NCBI GenBank assembly: GCA_035277545.1
Contig: DATEKI010000120.1
Span: forward strand, 1-9,885
DNA from: 66-474 sp035277545
GTDB taxonomy: Bacteria; Pseudomonadota; Gammaproteobacteria; Xanthomonadales; Rhodanobacteraceae
Direction: 5' to 3'
Length of the DNA: 9,885 bases
Shown: piece after piece, positions 1-7,859 of the stretch
Layout: each line of letters starts with the position of its first letter
Position numbering within the stretch: the stretch's first letter is position 1
Notes under the pieces: model-generated
What the model was told of the DNA's origin: nothing
Database searches by the model: none
What the model saw: only the letters and a program-made list of their open reading frames with translations
Program-made: the position numbers and the translations under genes

Positions 1-173
1 TAAAAGAGGCCCGGCGGCACGTCCAGCCATTTGGCCTGGGTCATGCGCATCGTGAGGCCGACCAGCATCATCAGCACGAACAGTGCCACGGCCGTGATGA
101 TGTACAGGTTGAACGCGGCGCGCGCACCGCCAGTCAGCCGCTCGTCGTCCGGATAGAGGGTGAGTGAAGCCAT
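1..173 (-). CDS. Heme-copper oxidase subunit I, N-terminal fragment (runs off the window)
   Basis: Only the first 57 codons are present. The ATG lies 2 nt after the stop of the subunit II gene, so the two are almost certainly co-transcribed and translationally coupled. The fragment has a short polar N-terminus, a hydrophobic segment at about residues 22–42 that looks like transmembrane helix 1, and then a TQAKWLDVPPGLF stretch. I recognise this as the region just before helix 2 in B-type (ba3-like) oxidases, often annotated as 'cbb3-type subunit I'. Subunit I would carry the low-spin heme and the heme–CuB site where O2 is reduced to water while protons are pumped across the inner membrane. 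None of the heme or copper histidines fall inside the window. The assignment therefore rests mainly on the neighbouring CuA subunit and the N-terminal pattern. A nitric oxide reductase is unlikely given the CuA partner. Confidence 0.72.
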   Translation of the reverse strand, partial: MASLTLYPDDERLTGGARAAFNLYIITAVALFVLMMLVGLTMRMTQAKWLDVPPGLF

Positions 174-175
174 GG

Positions 176-721
176 TCACTCTCCTTGGGCTGCGACCACT
201 TCGAGCGTGGTCCTCATGGGCGCGTGCCCGAGTCCGCAGTACTCGAGGCATTGCACGACATAGGTGCCGGGTTGGGCGAAGGTGTAAACGAGCTTGTTGG
301 TGAATCCCGGCATTGCCTGGGTCTGGGTGACGATGCGCCCGTCGGGCGCGTACAGGGCGAAACCATGGTTGACATCGTCGCTGCGAACGCGGAACTCGAC
401 CGGACTGCCCGCCTTCACGGCGGCCGGCGTCAACTGCCACGACCATTGGCGCCCGACCACATCGACGACTTGCTTCGCGTCCAGGCCGCCGTGCTGGGGC
501 GGAATCGGGAAGTGGCGCAGCGTGGCCCAACTGCCTGCGACAAAACCGACGAACAGGATCGCGAACAACCAGGCCTGCAGCGCGTGGGCGGTGTGTGCCG
601 ACTTGCGACTCGCAGCATCGTCGGCGGGCTTGCCCGCCTGGATGATCACGTGGACGAAGCCCAACGCGACCAGCCCCATGCCGACCAGCGCGATGGCCCA
701 GACGACATCCTGCAGGGACAT
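176..721 (-). CDS. coxB: Cytochrome c oxidase subunit II, short CuA-domain form (ba3-like)
   Basis: The 181-residue product would accept electrons from cytochrome c or a cupredoxin at a binuclear CuA centre and pass them to subunit I. Two hydrophobic segments are visible, about residues 6–28 and 48–68, followed by a periplasmic cupredoxin domain. The CuA ligand set is complete: His119 in the VNHGF motif, then C158-x3-C162-x3-H166-x2-M169. An aromatic patch (QWSW, 92–95) matches the region used for electron entry. There is no cytochrome c motif (CxxCH). It is far shorter than aa3-type subunit II (roughly 250–350 residues), and the CLEYCGLGH core resembles ba3 oxidases. I chose the ATG at 721 because GGGAGGGG lies just upstream and the hydrophobic N-terminus starts there. 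The frame stays open to 1024, but that extension overlaps the FNR box and trpA and is low-complexity. It is followed after 2 nt by subunit I. Confidence 0.9.
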   Translation of the reverse strand: MSLQDVVWAIALVGMGLVALGFVHVIIQAGKPADDAASRKSAHTAHALQAWLFAILFVGFVAGSWATLRHFPIPPQHGGLDAKQVVDVVGRQWSWQLTPAAVKAGSPVEFRVRSDDVNHGFALYAPDGRIVTQTQAMPGFTNKLVYTFAQPGTYVVQCLEYCGLGHAPMRTTLEVVAAQGE

Positions 722-755
722 GGCACCCCTCCCGCACTGCAGTTTGGATTCGCGG

Positions 756-761
756 TTTTTA
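756..761 (-). promoter_or_regulatory. Candidate -10 element of the oxidase promoter
   Basis: On the minus strand these bases read TAAAAA, a 4/6 match to TATAAT. They lie 21 nt downstream of the FNR-type box. If the transcript starts at about position 748–749, the hexamer sits at roughly -12 to -7, the box is centred near -41, and the leader before the subunit II start codon is about 27 nt. The start point is inferred, not observed. Confidence 0.5.
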
Positions 762-782
762 CTCCGTCCTGAAGCGGTTTCC

Positions 783-796
783 TTGATCCAGATCAA
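783..796. promoter_or_regulatory. FNR/ANR box upstream of the oxidase genes
   Basis: The sequence TTGATCCAGATCAA is an exact match to the FNR/ANR consensus TTGAT-N4-ATCAA, a perfect palindrome in its half-sites. It lies in the non-coding stretch between trpA and the oxidase genes, centred about 68 bp before the subunit II start codon and about 41 bp before the inferred transcription start. That is the class II activator position, so the expected role is activation of the oxidase genes at low oxygen by an oxygen-sensing Fe–S regulator of the CRP/FNR family. The regulator is not in this window. A DNR-type (nitric-oxide-responsive) paralogue recognises nearly the same site and cannot be excluded. 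Confidence 0.85.
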
Positions 797-899
797 GTCT
801 AGATGCTGCACCGCACTACGCAACGGGCAGATGACAGAAACGCCATGACCCCGCCAGCGCCTTCCCGAGCGAGGGTCGTTGAACGAAATGGCAACGGCC

Positions 900-917
900 T
901 GCGCTCGATGCAGCGCA
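900..917 (-). terminator. Small hairpin just after trpA, possible weak terminator
   Basis: Starting 9 nt after the trpA stop, the minus strand reads TGCGCT-GCATCG-AGCGCA, a perfect 6-bp stem with a 6-nt loop. No run of T follows, so it does not meet the usual intrinsic terminator pattern. It could slow polymerase or protect the 3' end. The rest of 797–899 holds nothing I can recognise. Confidence 0.25.
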
Positions 918-926
918 ACAACGTCT

Positions 927-1733
927 TCAGCGCCGAACCGAATCGACAGCCGCCCGGACCGGCGCAAGGAAGGCGTGTGCACGCCGGCATGCCTCCCCGG
1001 CTGTTGCCGCTGCGGAGAGTGCATCGACCAGTGCCGATCCGATCACCACCGCGTCGGCGGATTCCGCGACGGCTTTCGCGCTGGCTGCGTCCTTGATGCC
1101 GAAGCCGACCGCGATCGGCACCTTCGCACGCCGGTGCATGCCGGAAACCCGCGTCGCGATGGCGTCGGCCGACAATTTCGCCGCGCCGGTGATGCCGGCA
1201 AACGACACGTAGTAGAGATAACCCTCCGCCGCGTCGATGGCGCGCACGAGCCGCGCATCCGAAGTGGTCGGCGCAGCCAGCAGGATGCGCGCAAGGCCGG
1301 CGTCGCGCAGCGGCCGCAGGGTAGCGTCTTCCTCGATCGGGCAATCCACCACCAGCACCCCGTCCACGCCCGCACCTTTCGCTTCGCGCGCGAATTTTTC
1401 CATGCCGTGGATTTCGATGGGATTCAAATAACCCATCAGCACGATCGGCGTTTCCGCATCGCGTTCGCGGAACGCACGCACCCAGCCCAGGATGCCGGCG
1501 ATGCCGACACGGCTGCGCAGCGCCCGTTCGTCTGCATGCTGGATCACCGGGCCATCCGCCATCGGATCGGAAAACGGCACGCCCAGTTCGATCAGGTCCG
1601 CCCCGCCATCGACCAGCGCATGCATGACATCGGCCGTAGCCTCCGGCAAGGGATCGCCCGCAGTGATGAACGGGATCAGCGCGGTGCGCCCACTCGCACG
1701 CAGGCTGGAGAATTTGACGCCGATGCGATTCAT
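927..1733 (-). CDS. trpA: Tryptophan synthase alpha subunit
   Basis: TrpA cleaves indole-3-glycerol phosphate to indole and glyceraldehyde 3-phosphate in the cytoplasm. Indole is then channelled to TrpB within the alpha2-beta2 complex. The 268-residue product is the normal family length and a complete TIM-barrel. The catalytic residues fall at the same numbers as in the enteric enzyme: Glu49 (in DLIELG) and Asp60 (in PFSDPMADG). The conserved loop-6 region around GITGAAKLS and the phosphate-binding VGFGIKD strand are present. I start at the ATG at 1733 because AGAAGAG lies about 8 nt upstream and the product then begins MNRIGVKF, as in homologues. An in-frame GTG at 1754 would add 7 residues but has no obvious ribosome site. 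Unlike most trpBA pairs, it is separated from trpB by 104 nt. Confidence 0.96.
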   Translation of the reverse strand: MNRIGVKFSSLRASGRTALIPFITAGDPLPEATADVMHALVDGGADLIELGVPFSDPMADGPVIQHADERALRSRVGIAGILGWVRAFRERDAETPIVLMGYLNPIEIHGMEKFAREAKGAGVDGVLVVDCPIEEDATLRPLRDAGLARILLAAPTTSDARLVRAIDAAEGYLYYVSFAGITGAAKLSADAIATRVSGMHRRAKVPIAVGFGIKDAASAKAVAESADAVVIGSALVDALSAAATAGEACRRAHAFLAPVRAAVDSVRR

Positions 1734-1749
1734 GCCATCAACTCTTCTG

Positions 1750-1814
1750 GACACGGATTGACACGGAAAAAACCGGATGGAGCGCTTGTTCTTTCATCCG
1801 TGTTCATCCGCGTC
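1750..1814. repeat. Imperfect inverted repeat of CACGGAT-type units between trpB and trpA
   Basis: On the plus strand, GACACGGATTGACACGGA (1750–1767) is the left arm. The right arm at 1797–1814 matches its reverse complement at 15 of 18 positions. Each arm is two copies of a unit of about 10 bp (GACACGGATT / GACACGGAAA, and TTTCATCCGTG / TTCATCCGCG), with a decayed further copy at 1813–1823. In the minus-strand transcript the arms would pair as 9 bp (one G·U) plus 7 bp around a 2-nt internal loop, closing a 29-nt loop. The unit resembles dispersed intergenic 'ATCCGTGTTCATCCGTGT' repeats I have seen in other bacterial genomes. That is recollection, not a search. Confidence 0.7.
1767..1800 (-). 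terminator. Terminator-like hairpin with a T6 tract in the trpB–trpA spacer
   Basis: Reading the transcript, CGGATG (1800–1795) can pair with CATCCG (1779–1774) across a 15-nt loop that contains the palindrome AGCGCT. It is followed by G and then six T residues (1772–1767). The stem is short and the loop long, so intrinsic termination would be weak. Bases 1797–1800 are also needed by the larger inverted-repeat hairpin, so the two folds are mutually exclusive, as in attenuators. No leader peptide or tryptophan codons are visible here. Confidence 0.35.
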
Positions 1815-1837
1815 GATCGTGTCAAATGTTCTGTTTT

Positions 1838-3063
<1,226 letters not shown>

Positions 3064-3067
<4 letters not shown>

Positions 3068-3702
3068 TGTTCCGTTTCGTTGCCTGCGGCGCGGACGGCC
3101 GCAAAGAAAGCCCGCATTTTCGCAGCATCCTTGATGCCGGGCGATACTTCCACCCCGCTGGCAAGATCCACCGCCCATGGGCGAACCGTGCGGATCGCGT
3201 CGCCGACATTGGAGGAATCCAGACCGCCCGCGAGCAGGATCGGCCGGCCGAGATCACGCGGAATGCGCGACCAGTCGAAGGTCGTGCCACGCCCGCCTTG
3301 CTGCCCCGGCGGATGGCCGTCCAGCACGAAGCCCGATGCGTGCGGGTGCGCCTCCACGATTGCCCGCACGTCCAGGTCGCCGTCCATGCCGATCGCCTTC
3401 ACGTAGCGTACTCCGAAGGATTCGCAGAAGGCCGCGTCCTCCGAACCATGGAACTGCACGAGATCCGGAAGCACGCCCGAGATGATCGCGTGCACGCGCG
3501 CGGCGGGAAGATCATGCGACAGCATCACCGCGTCCACGAACGCCGGCAGCGCATCGCGGATCGCGCGTGCCTGTTCGATCGACACGCACCGCGGGCTGGA
3601 CGGCGTCATCACCACGCCGATCGCGTCCGCGCCCAGCTCACAAGCGAGCAACGCATCTTCGACGCGGGTGACGCCACAGATTTTTACGCGGGTACGGCTC
3701 AT
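3064..3702 (-). CDS. trpF: Phosphoribosylanthranilate isomerase
   Basis: TrpF catalyses the Amadori rearrangement of N-(5-phosphoribosyl)anthranilate to CdRP, the third step from chorismate to tryptophan. The 212-residue product is a monofunctional enzyme, not fused to TrpC as in enterics. It begins with the diagnostic KICGVTR, placing the catalytic cysteine at Cys9. The general acid is Asp128 in FVLDGHPPG, followed by GGRGTTFDW, where homologues usually have Thr or Ser in place of the Arg. A GGLDSSNV phosphate-binding strand and an ASGVEVSPGIKD segment complete the barrel. The start overlaps the truA stop by 4 nt (ATGA) and the stop overlaps trpB the same way. The truA–trpF adjacency also occurs in Pseudomonas. 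A longer frame reaching 4089 is out of frame with truA but inside it, and is spurious. Confidence 0.96.
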
Positions 3703-4472
3703 GCGCCCAACGTGATCGAGGGGGGAAGCATCCATTCTGCCGGATAACGCGGCCCGAGGAACGTCAGGCCCTGCGGCGTCGCGGTGACGCCCGCGATCTC
3801 GCGATTGCGCGCCGCCAGCAATTCCGCGATCCATCCGGCCGGCCGTTCGCCGCGCCCAACTTCCAGCAGCGAGCCCGTAATGTTGCGCACCATGTGGTGC
3901 AGGAAGGCGTTGGCTTCGATCTCGACGATCACGTGTTCGCCGTCGCGACGCACGCTCACCGCGGTGACATGGCGGCGCGCATGACTGGCCTGGCACGACA
4001 CCGCGCGGAAGGATGAAAAATCCTGCTCGCCGAGCAAGGCTTGCGCCGCCGCGTGCATCGCGTCGGCATCCAGCGGCACGCGTTCCCATGCAAGAAATCG
4101 CGCGTCCAGCGCAGGACGGACCGCGCGATTGAGGATCACATAGCGGTAGCGCCTGGCGCGCGCGGAAAAGCGCGCGTGGAAATCATCCGGCATCGCACGT
4201 GCCCACAACACGGCAACCGCGCGCGGCAGGCGCGTGGTGGCGCCCAGTACCCATGCGCGAGTGTCGCGCTCCGCGTGCGTATCGAAATGCACGACCTGGC
4301 AACGCGCGTGCACGCCCGCGTCGGTACGGCCCGCGCAGGTCACTTCGACGGGATGATCGGCCACGAACGACAACGCGGCTTCGACTTCCGCCTGCACGCT
4401 GGGCCCGTGGGCCAATCGTTGCCAGCCGAAGAAATCGGTGCCGTCGTATTCGATACCCAGCGCGATGCGCAT
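3699..4472 (-). CDS. truA: tRNA pseudouridine(38-40) synthase TruA
   Basis: TruA isomerises uridines 38, 39 and 40 in the anticodon stem of many tRNAs. The 257-residue product is the usual length. It contains the pseudouridine synthase motif CAGRTDAGVHA with the catalytic Asp51, the FHARFSA segment (about 98–104), and RRYRYVI with the conserved tyrosine (Tyr109) that stacks on the target base. Near the C-terminus, FLHHMVRNITG matches the conserved TruA helix. The start at 4472 gives the standard MRIALGIEYDG opening. It follows the fimV stop by 9 nt with no convincing Shine–Dalgarno sequence, so coupling to fimV is likely. It overlaps trpF by 4 nt. Confidence 0.96.
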   Translation of the reverse strand: MRIALGIEYDGTDFFGWQRLAHGPSVQAEVEAALSFVADHPVEVTCAGRTDAGVHARCQVVHFDTHAERDTRAWVLGATTRLPRAVAVLWARAMPDDFHARFSARARRYRYVILNRAVRPALDARFLAWERVPLDADAMHAAAQALLGEQDFSSFRAVSCQASHARRHVTAVSVRRDGEHVIVEIEANAFLHHMVRNITGSLLEVGRGERPAGWIAELLAARNREIAGVTATPQGLTFLGPRYPAEWMLPPSITLGA

Positions 4473-4481
4473 CGGGTCCGG

Positions 4482-6368
4482 TCAGGCCTCGGCGCCTGCC
4501 AAAAGCCGCTTGGCCTCGTCCTTCTGGGTTTGCGAACCCTCTTCGAGCACTTCCTCGAGCATTGCGCGCGCGCCCACCGGATCGCCCATGTCGAGATACG
4601 CGCGGGCGAGGTCGAGCTTGGTGTCGACCGGATCGTCGATGTACGAATCATCACCCGGCAATGCGGCGGGCGGCGCGGCCGGCATCACCACGGGCGCAAT
4701 TTCGCCCACCCGCGACGGCTCGGCCGGCGGCGCCTTGGCCGTGGGTTCGCGCAGGGCGGCGAGGCCGTACGGGTCTTCCTCTGCAGCGACCGCGGGCTCT
4801 GCCGGCTTCCCGTGCGCGTCATCCGGAGCCGCCTCGGCCAGACTGTGTTGAGCGATCACTTCCTGCTCATCGACGAACGGCTCCGTCACGCGCGGCGATA
4901 CGTCATCCGGATCAGCGAGCGGGCCGCGCGACGGGCCTTCGGACGACGGGCGACCTCGGCGGCCCGACACCCCCAGCAAGATCAACAGCAACACGATCAA
5001 GCCGGCAACAACCCATGCCAGCGGGCGCATGTACCACGGCGTCGCGGAAGGCACCACGGGCTTCGCGACGGGCCTCTTCGCCACCGCAGGCGCACTAGCC
5101 GGTGCGTTCGCACTCGCATGCGCGGTTCCGGGGTTTGTGGCGGGCGCAGCCGTCTTGCCGGCTTGTACCGCGGCAAGCTTGCGCTGCAATTCGGCGATCG
5201 TTGCGTCCTTCAGGCTCAACAGCTTGTCGCTCTTGGCCGAGATGTCCTGCAGGCTGTGGACGCGCGATTCGAGGTCGGCGTTGGATTGATTCAGGCTGAC
5301 CAGCGTGTCGCGGTTGGCCTGCAGTCGTTGCTGCAAGCCCGCCACTGTCGCGGTACCCGTGCCGCCGGCCACGCCTGGCCGGCTGCTGGTGCCGCCCGCC
5401 TCGCCGGTCGGCGGGGCCAGGGTCAGGTGATCGGACGCAGGTGCCGCCTTGCCCGGTTTGGGCGCGGCATTGGCCGCGGCCTGCACCGCCGTACCCTGGA
5501 CCACCGTCGCGGGTTGCGGCTTCGCGGCGCGCCATGATTCGTACTGACGATGCACCTCGGCTGCTGCGGCCGCCGCGCTGCGCTGGTCGATCAGGTCACG
5601 CGTCGGAATGCGCAGGATCGCGCCGGCTTTCAGGTTGTTGATGTTGTCCTTGAAGAACGCATCGGGATTTGCCGCCTTCAGCGCCAACATCATCTGATCG
5701 ACGCTGACATCCGATCCCCGGACCGCGTTGCGCGCCAGTGCGGAGAGCGTATCGCCGCGCTGGACGTCGATCCTGCCGGCGGGCGGCGCCGGCGACGGCG
5801 CGGGCTGTGCGCGGTGCTGCGGCACGGGCGCCGCCGGCGCGACCGGCGTCTGTCCGGAAGACTGCGGCTGCGGGAATTGCGATGGCGCCGGCAATTCGGC
5901 GGGCGGGGTTGCCGCAGCATTTGCGGCGGGCGTGCTGGCCACCGGTGCCCCCTGCACCGCGGGCGCTGGCGCCGCGATGACCGGGTTCAACAGCACCACG
6001 AATTCGCGAACCTGCTTGCCCTCGCGCGTATTCAACTGCACCAGGAAATCGAGGTACGGATCGGTGACCGGCTGGGTGCTGGTGACCAGGATCAGCTTCT
6101 GGCCGTTGTTGTCGGTGACAACGTGGAATTGCAGCGTCTGGTCGGTCGGCGTGACCCGCAGGCCGGCGCGCGCGAAATCCTCCGGCGGCGCCAGGCTTAC
6201 GGTCAGGCCCTCCAGCTCGGTGAGGTTTTTCGGCTGCAGCGGAATCGCCGCAACCAGCGGCTGGTTCAGGGCGGACTTCACCTGGATTTCGCCGAGCTGC
6301 AGCGCCAGCGCGGGGAGTGCCGTCGCGGTCAGCAACGCGGCACATGCGATACGGAGTTTCGACTTCAT
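4482..6368 (-). CDS. fimV: FimV-type LysM/TPR inner-membrane protein (polar hub of type IV pilus and twitching)
   Basis: In Pseudomonas, FimV binds peptidoglycan through LysM, promotes PilQ secretin assembly, and organises the pole and cyclic-AMP signalling through its cytoplasmic TPR part. The 628-residue product shows a signal peptide (1–23) and the conserved FimV N-terminal domain opening LQLGEIQVKSALNQPL. A Pro/Ala linker (about 131–198) is followed by a LysM domain (about 200–256), a coiled coil (about 343–402), a transmembrane helix (about 448–467), a Pro/Ala/acidic region, and the short conserved C-terminal FimV repeat from about 583 (KLDLARAYLDMGDPVGARAML). It is shorter than the Pseudomonas protein (about 900 residues), mostly in the cytoplasmic part, with a single visible TPR-like unit. 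I chose the ATG at 6368, preceded by GGGGG; an in-frame ATG at 6413 would lengthen the signal peptide by 15 residues. The 112 nt before it show no clear promoter. Confidence 0.93.
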   Translation of the reverse strand: MKSKLRIACAALLTATALPALALQLGEIQVKSALNQPLVAAIPLQPKNLTELEGLTVSLAPPEDFARAGLRVTPTDQTLQFHVVTDNNGQKLILVTSTQPVTDPYLDFLVQLNTREGKQVREFVVLLNPVIAAPAPAVQGAPVASTPAANAAATPPAELPAPSQFPQPQSSGQTPVAPAAPVPQHRAQPAPSPAPPAGRIDVQRGDTLSALARNAVRGSDVSVDQMMLALKAANPDAFFKDNINNLKAGAILRIPTRDLIDQRSAAAAAAEVHRQYESWRAAKPQPATVVQGTAVQAAANAAPKPGKAAPASDHLTLAPPTGEAGGTSSRPGVAGGTGTATVAGLQQRLQANRDTLVSLNQSNADLESRVHSLQDISAKSDKLLSLKDATIAELQRKLAAVQAGKTAAPATNPGTAHASANAPASAPAVAKRPVAKPVVPSATPWYMRPLAWVVAGLIVLLLILLGVSGRRGRPSSEGPSRGPLADPDDVSPRVTEPFVDEQEVIAQHSLAEAAPDDAHGKPAEPAVAAEEDPYGLAALREPTAKAPPAEPSRVGEIAPVVMPAAPPAALPGDDSYIDDPVDTKLDLARAYLDMGDPVGARAMLEEVLEEGSQTQKDEAKRLLAGAEA

Positions 6369-6480
6369 GAACCAGACCCCCAGCGGACGTACGAGCACGC
6401 GGGGCTTGCTCATCAGGATGACGGCCCGCGCGAGCGCAAGGGTATTGCAGAAACAGCCAATCACCAAGCCCGCCGGGCCG

Positions 6481-6807
6481 TTACGGATGGTTCCCGGCGG
6501 TCGTGGAGGCAGCCGGCGCTCCAGCCACCGCCTGCAGTTTCTGCTGCAATGCGGCGATTTCCGCATCGCGCGCCTGCATCTGTTTTCCGCGGGCGGCATT
6601 CTGCTGCTCCAGTTGCGACACCTGCGCCTGCAAGGCGGCGTTCTGCGCGCGCGCGGCCGCGATCTTCGCATCCGAGTCCTTGACCTGCGCCTGCATGGCG
6701 GCCGTCCCGTCCGCGTGGTGGCGCGGCGGCGCGGCCAGCAATGCGCCGGAGGCGCCGAGCAGCGCGGCAAAAAGCGCCGCCCTGCGCAAAACCGCGTTCA
6801 TGGACAT
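6481..6807 (-). CDS. Small exported coiled-coil protein of unknown function
   Basis: I do not recognise a family. The 108-residue product has a clear signal peptide (Arg-Arg, then hydrophobic residues 10–25, with cleavage likely near LLAAPP). This is followed by a polar HH-containing stretch and one continuous coiled coil (about 36–96) rich in Ala and Gln, then an Ala/Thr tail. It should be periplasmic. The start at 6807 is well supported by AGGAG 7 nt upstream; a second ATG two codons later is too far from that site. It sits 23 nt after asd and 112 nt before fimV, so it is probably co-transcribed with both. Residues 56–94 align without gaps to FimV residues 363–401 with 17 of 39 identities, and the hydrophobic positions stay in register further upstream. 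This may be shared ancestry, or simply similar coil composition. A hairpin of 4 bp after the stop is too weak to call. Confidence 0.8.
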   Translation of the reverse strand: MSMNAVLRRAALFAALLGASGALLAAPPRHHADGTAAMQAQVKDSDAKIAAARAQNAALQAQVSQLEQQNAARGKQMQARDAEIAALQQKLQAVAGAPAASTTAGNHP

Positions 6808-6830
6808 GGCCCGTCTCCTGCCCTGCAGGC

Positions 6831-7859
6831 TCAAAGATAGTCGCGGACAAGTATCTCCGCGATCTGCACGGCGTTCAACGCCGCGCCCTTGCGGATGTTG
6901 TCGGACACGATCCAAAGGTCGAGGCCGTTCGGGTGCGAGATGTCGTCGCGGATGCGGCCCACGAACACGGGGTCCTTGCCCGCGGCGTGGCCGACCGGCG
7001 TCGGATAGCCGCCCGGTTTGCGCTCGTCGACCACCACCACGCCTTCGGCCCGTTCCAGCAACGCGCGCGCGGCGGCCGCATCGATCTTCTCGCGCGTTTC
7101 GACGTGCACCGCCTCGGAATGGCCGTAGAACACCGGCACGCGCACGCAGGTCGGGTTCACCTGGATCGAATCGTCCTCGAGGATCTTGCGCGTCTCCCAC
7201 ACCATCTTCATCTCTTCCCTGGTGTAGCCGTTGTCGAGGAATGCATCGATGTGCGGGATCACGTTGAACGCGATCTGCGCCGGAAACTTTTCGGGCGCGA
7301 CCTCATGGAAGTTCAGCAACTCGGCGGTTTGCCTCCCGAGCTCTTCCATGCCCGACCGTCCGGCGCCCGACACCGACTGGTAGGTCGCGACGTTGATGCG
7401 TTCGATCCCGGCCGCGCGATGGATCGGCGCCAGCGCGACCAGCATCTGCATGGTGGAACAATTCGGATTGGCGATGATGTTGCGGTTGGTGTATTCGGCG
7501 ATCGCGTGCGGATTGACTTCGCTGACCACCAGCGGCACGTCATCCACGTAGCGGAATTCCGAAGTGTTGTCGATCACCACCGCGCCAGTCGCGGCGGCGC
7601 GCGGCGCGTGCTCGCGGCTGACCGAGCCGCCCGCCGAGAAGAACGCGATGTCGATGCCGACGAAATCGTATTTCGCAAGTTCGCGCACAGCCACCCGCTT
7701 GCCGCCGAACCCCAGCGTCTCGCCCGCCGACCGCTCGCTGGCCAACGGCACGAACTCGCCGACCGGGAACTCACGCTCTTCCAGGATGGCCAACACGGCT
7801 TCACCCACCGCACCGGTGGCGCCGACCATCGCGACGTTGTAACGCTCTTGCCTGCTCAA
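6831..7859 (-). CDS. asd: Aspartate-semialdehyde dehydrogenase (TTG start)
   Basis: Asd reduces L-4-aspartyl phosphate to L-aspartate 4-semialdehyde with NADPH, feeding lysine/diaminopimelate, threonine, methionine and isoleucine synthesis. The 342-residue product has the nucleotide-binding GATGAVG loop (13–19), the catalytic cysteine Cys134 in NPNCSTMQ, Gln161 in TYQSVSGAG, and the substrate-binding/catalytic Arg240 and His247 in CVRVPVFYGHSE. All key residues are intact, so it is an active enzyme, not a Usg-type homologue lacking the cysteine. It belongs to the Bacillus-like ASADH subfamily, unlike the enteric-type Asd. The start codon is TTG. An in-frame stop lies five codons upstream, the next internal ATG (Met11) would delete the first beta strand, and AAGGA sits 7 nt before the TTG. 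It follows aroC by 31 nt. Confidence 0.96.
   Translation of the reverse strand: MSRQERYNVAMVGATGAVGEAVLAILEEREFPVGEFVPLASERSAGETLGFGGKRVAVRELAKYDFVGIDIAFFSAGGSVSREHAPRAAATGAVVIDNTSEFRYVDDVPLVVSEVNPHAIAEYTNRNIIANPNCSTMQMLVALAPIHRAAGIERINVATYQSVSGAGRSGMEELGRQTAELLNFHEVAPEKFPAQIAFNVIPHIDAFLDNGYTREEMKMVWETRKILEDDSIQVNPTCVRVPVFYGHSEAVHVETREKIDAAAARALLERAEGVVVVDERKPGGYPTPVGHAAGKDPVFVGRIRDDISHPNGLDLWIVSDNIRKGAALNAVQIAEILVRDYL

Noticed and set aside
722..1024. Upstream extension of the subunit II frame to 1024
   Set aside because: It would run through the FNR box and into trpA, adds a basic non-homologous leader before a membrane protein, and ignores the good ribosome site at the ATG at 721.
1797..1825. 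Perfect TTGACA on the minus strand at 1825–1820 as a trpA promoter
   Set aside because: The hexamer arises from the repeat, and the expected -10 position reads CACGGA, which does not resemble TATAAT. A plus-strand TTGACA at 1758–1763 faces away from any gene.
4041..5537. Plus-strand open frame of 498 codons opposite truA and fimV
   Set aside because: Antisense shadow with Arg-rich low-complexity translation and no ribosome site or motif.
5880..6000. Ala/Pro codon-rich repetitive stretch in fimV, considered as a possible DNA repeat
   Set aside because: It encodes the flexible linker after the FimV N-terminal domain. There are no exact tandem DNA units, only biased composition.
6369..6480. 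Sigma-54-like GG/GC pair and other promoter candidates ahead of fimV
   Set aside because: The GG and GC are 8 nt apart, not 10, and no -35/-10 pair with acceptable spacing was found. The 4-bp hairpin at 6468–6478 lacks a T tract.
6369..6770. N-terminal extension of fimV to 6770
   Set aside because: The extra residues are an Arg-rich shadow of the coiled-coil gene and would bury the signal peptide.
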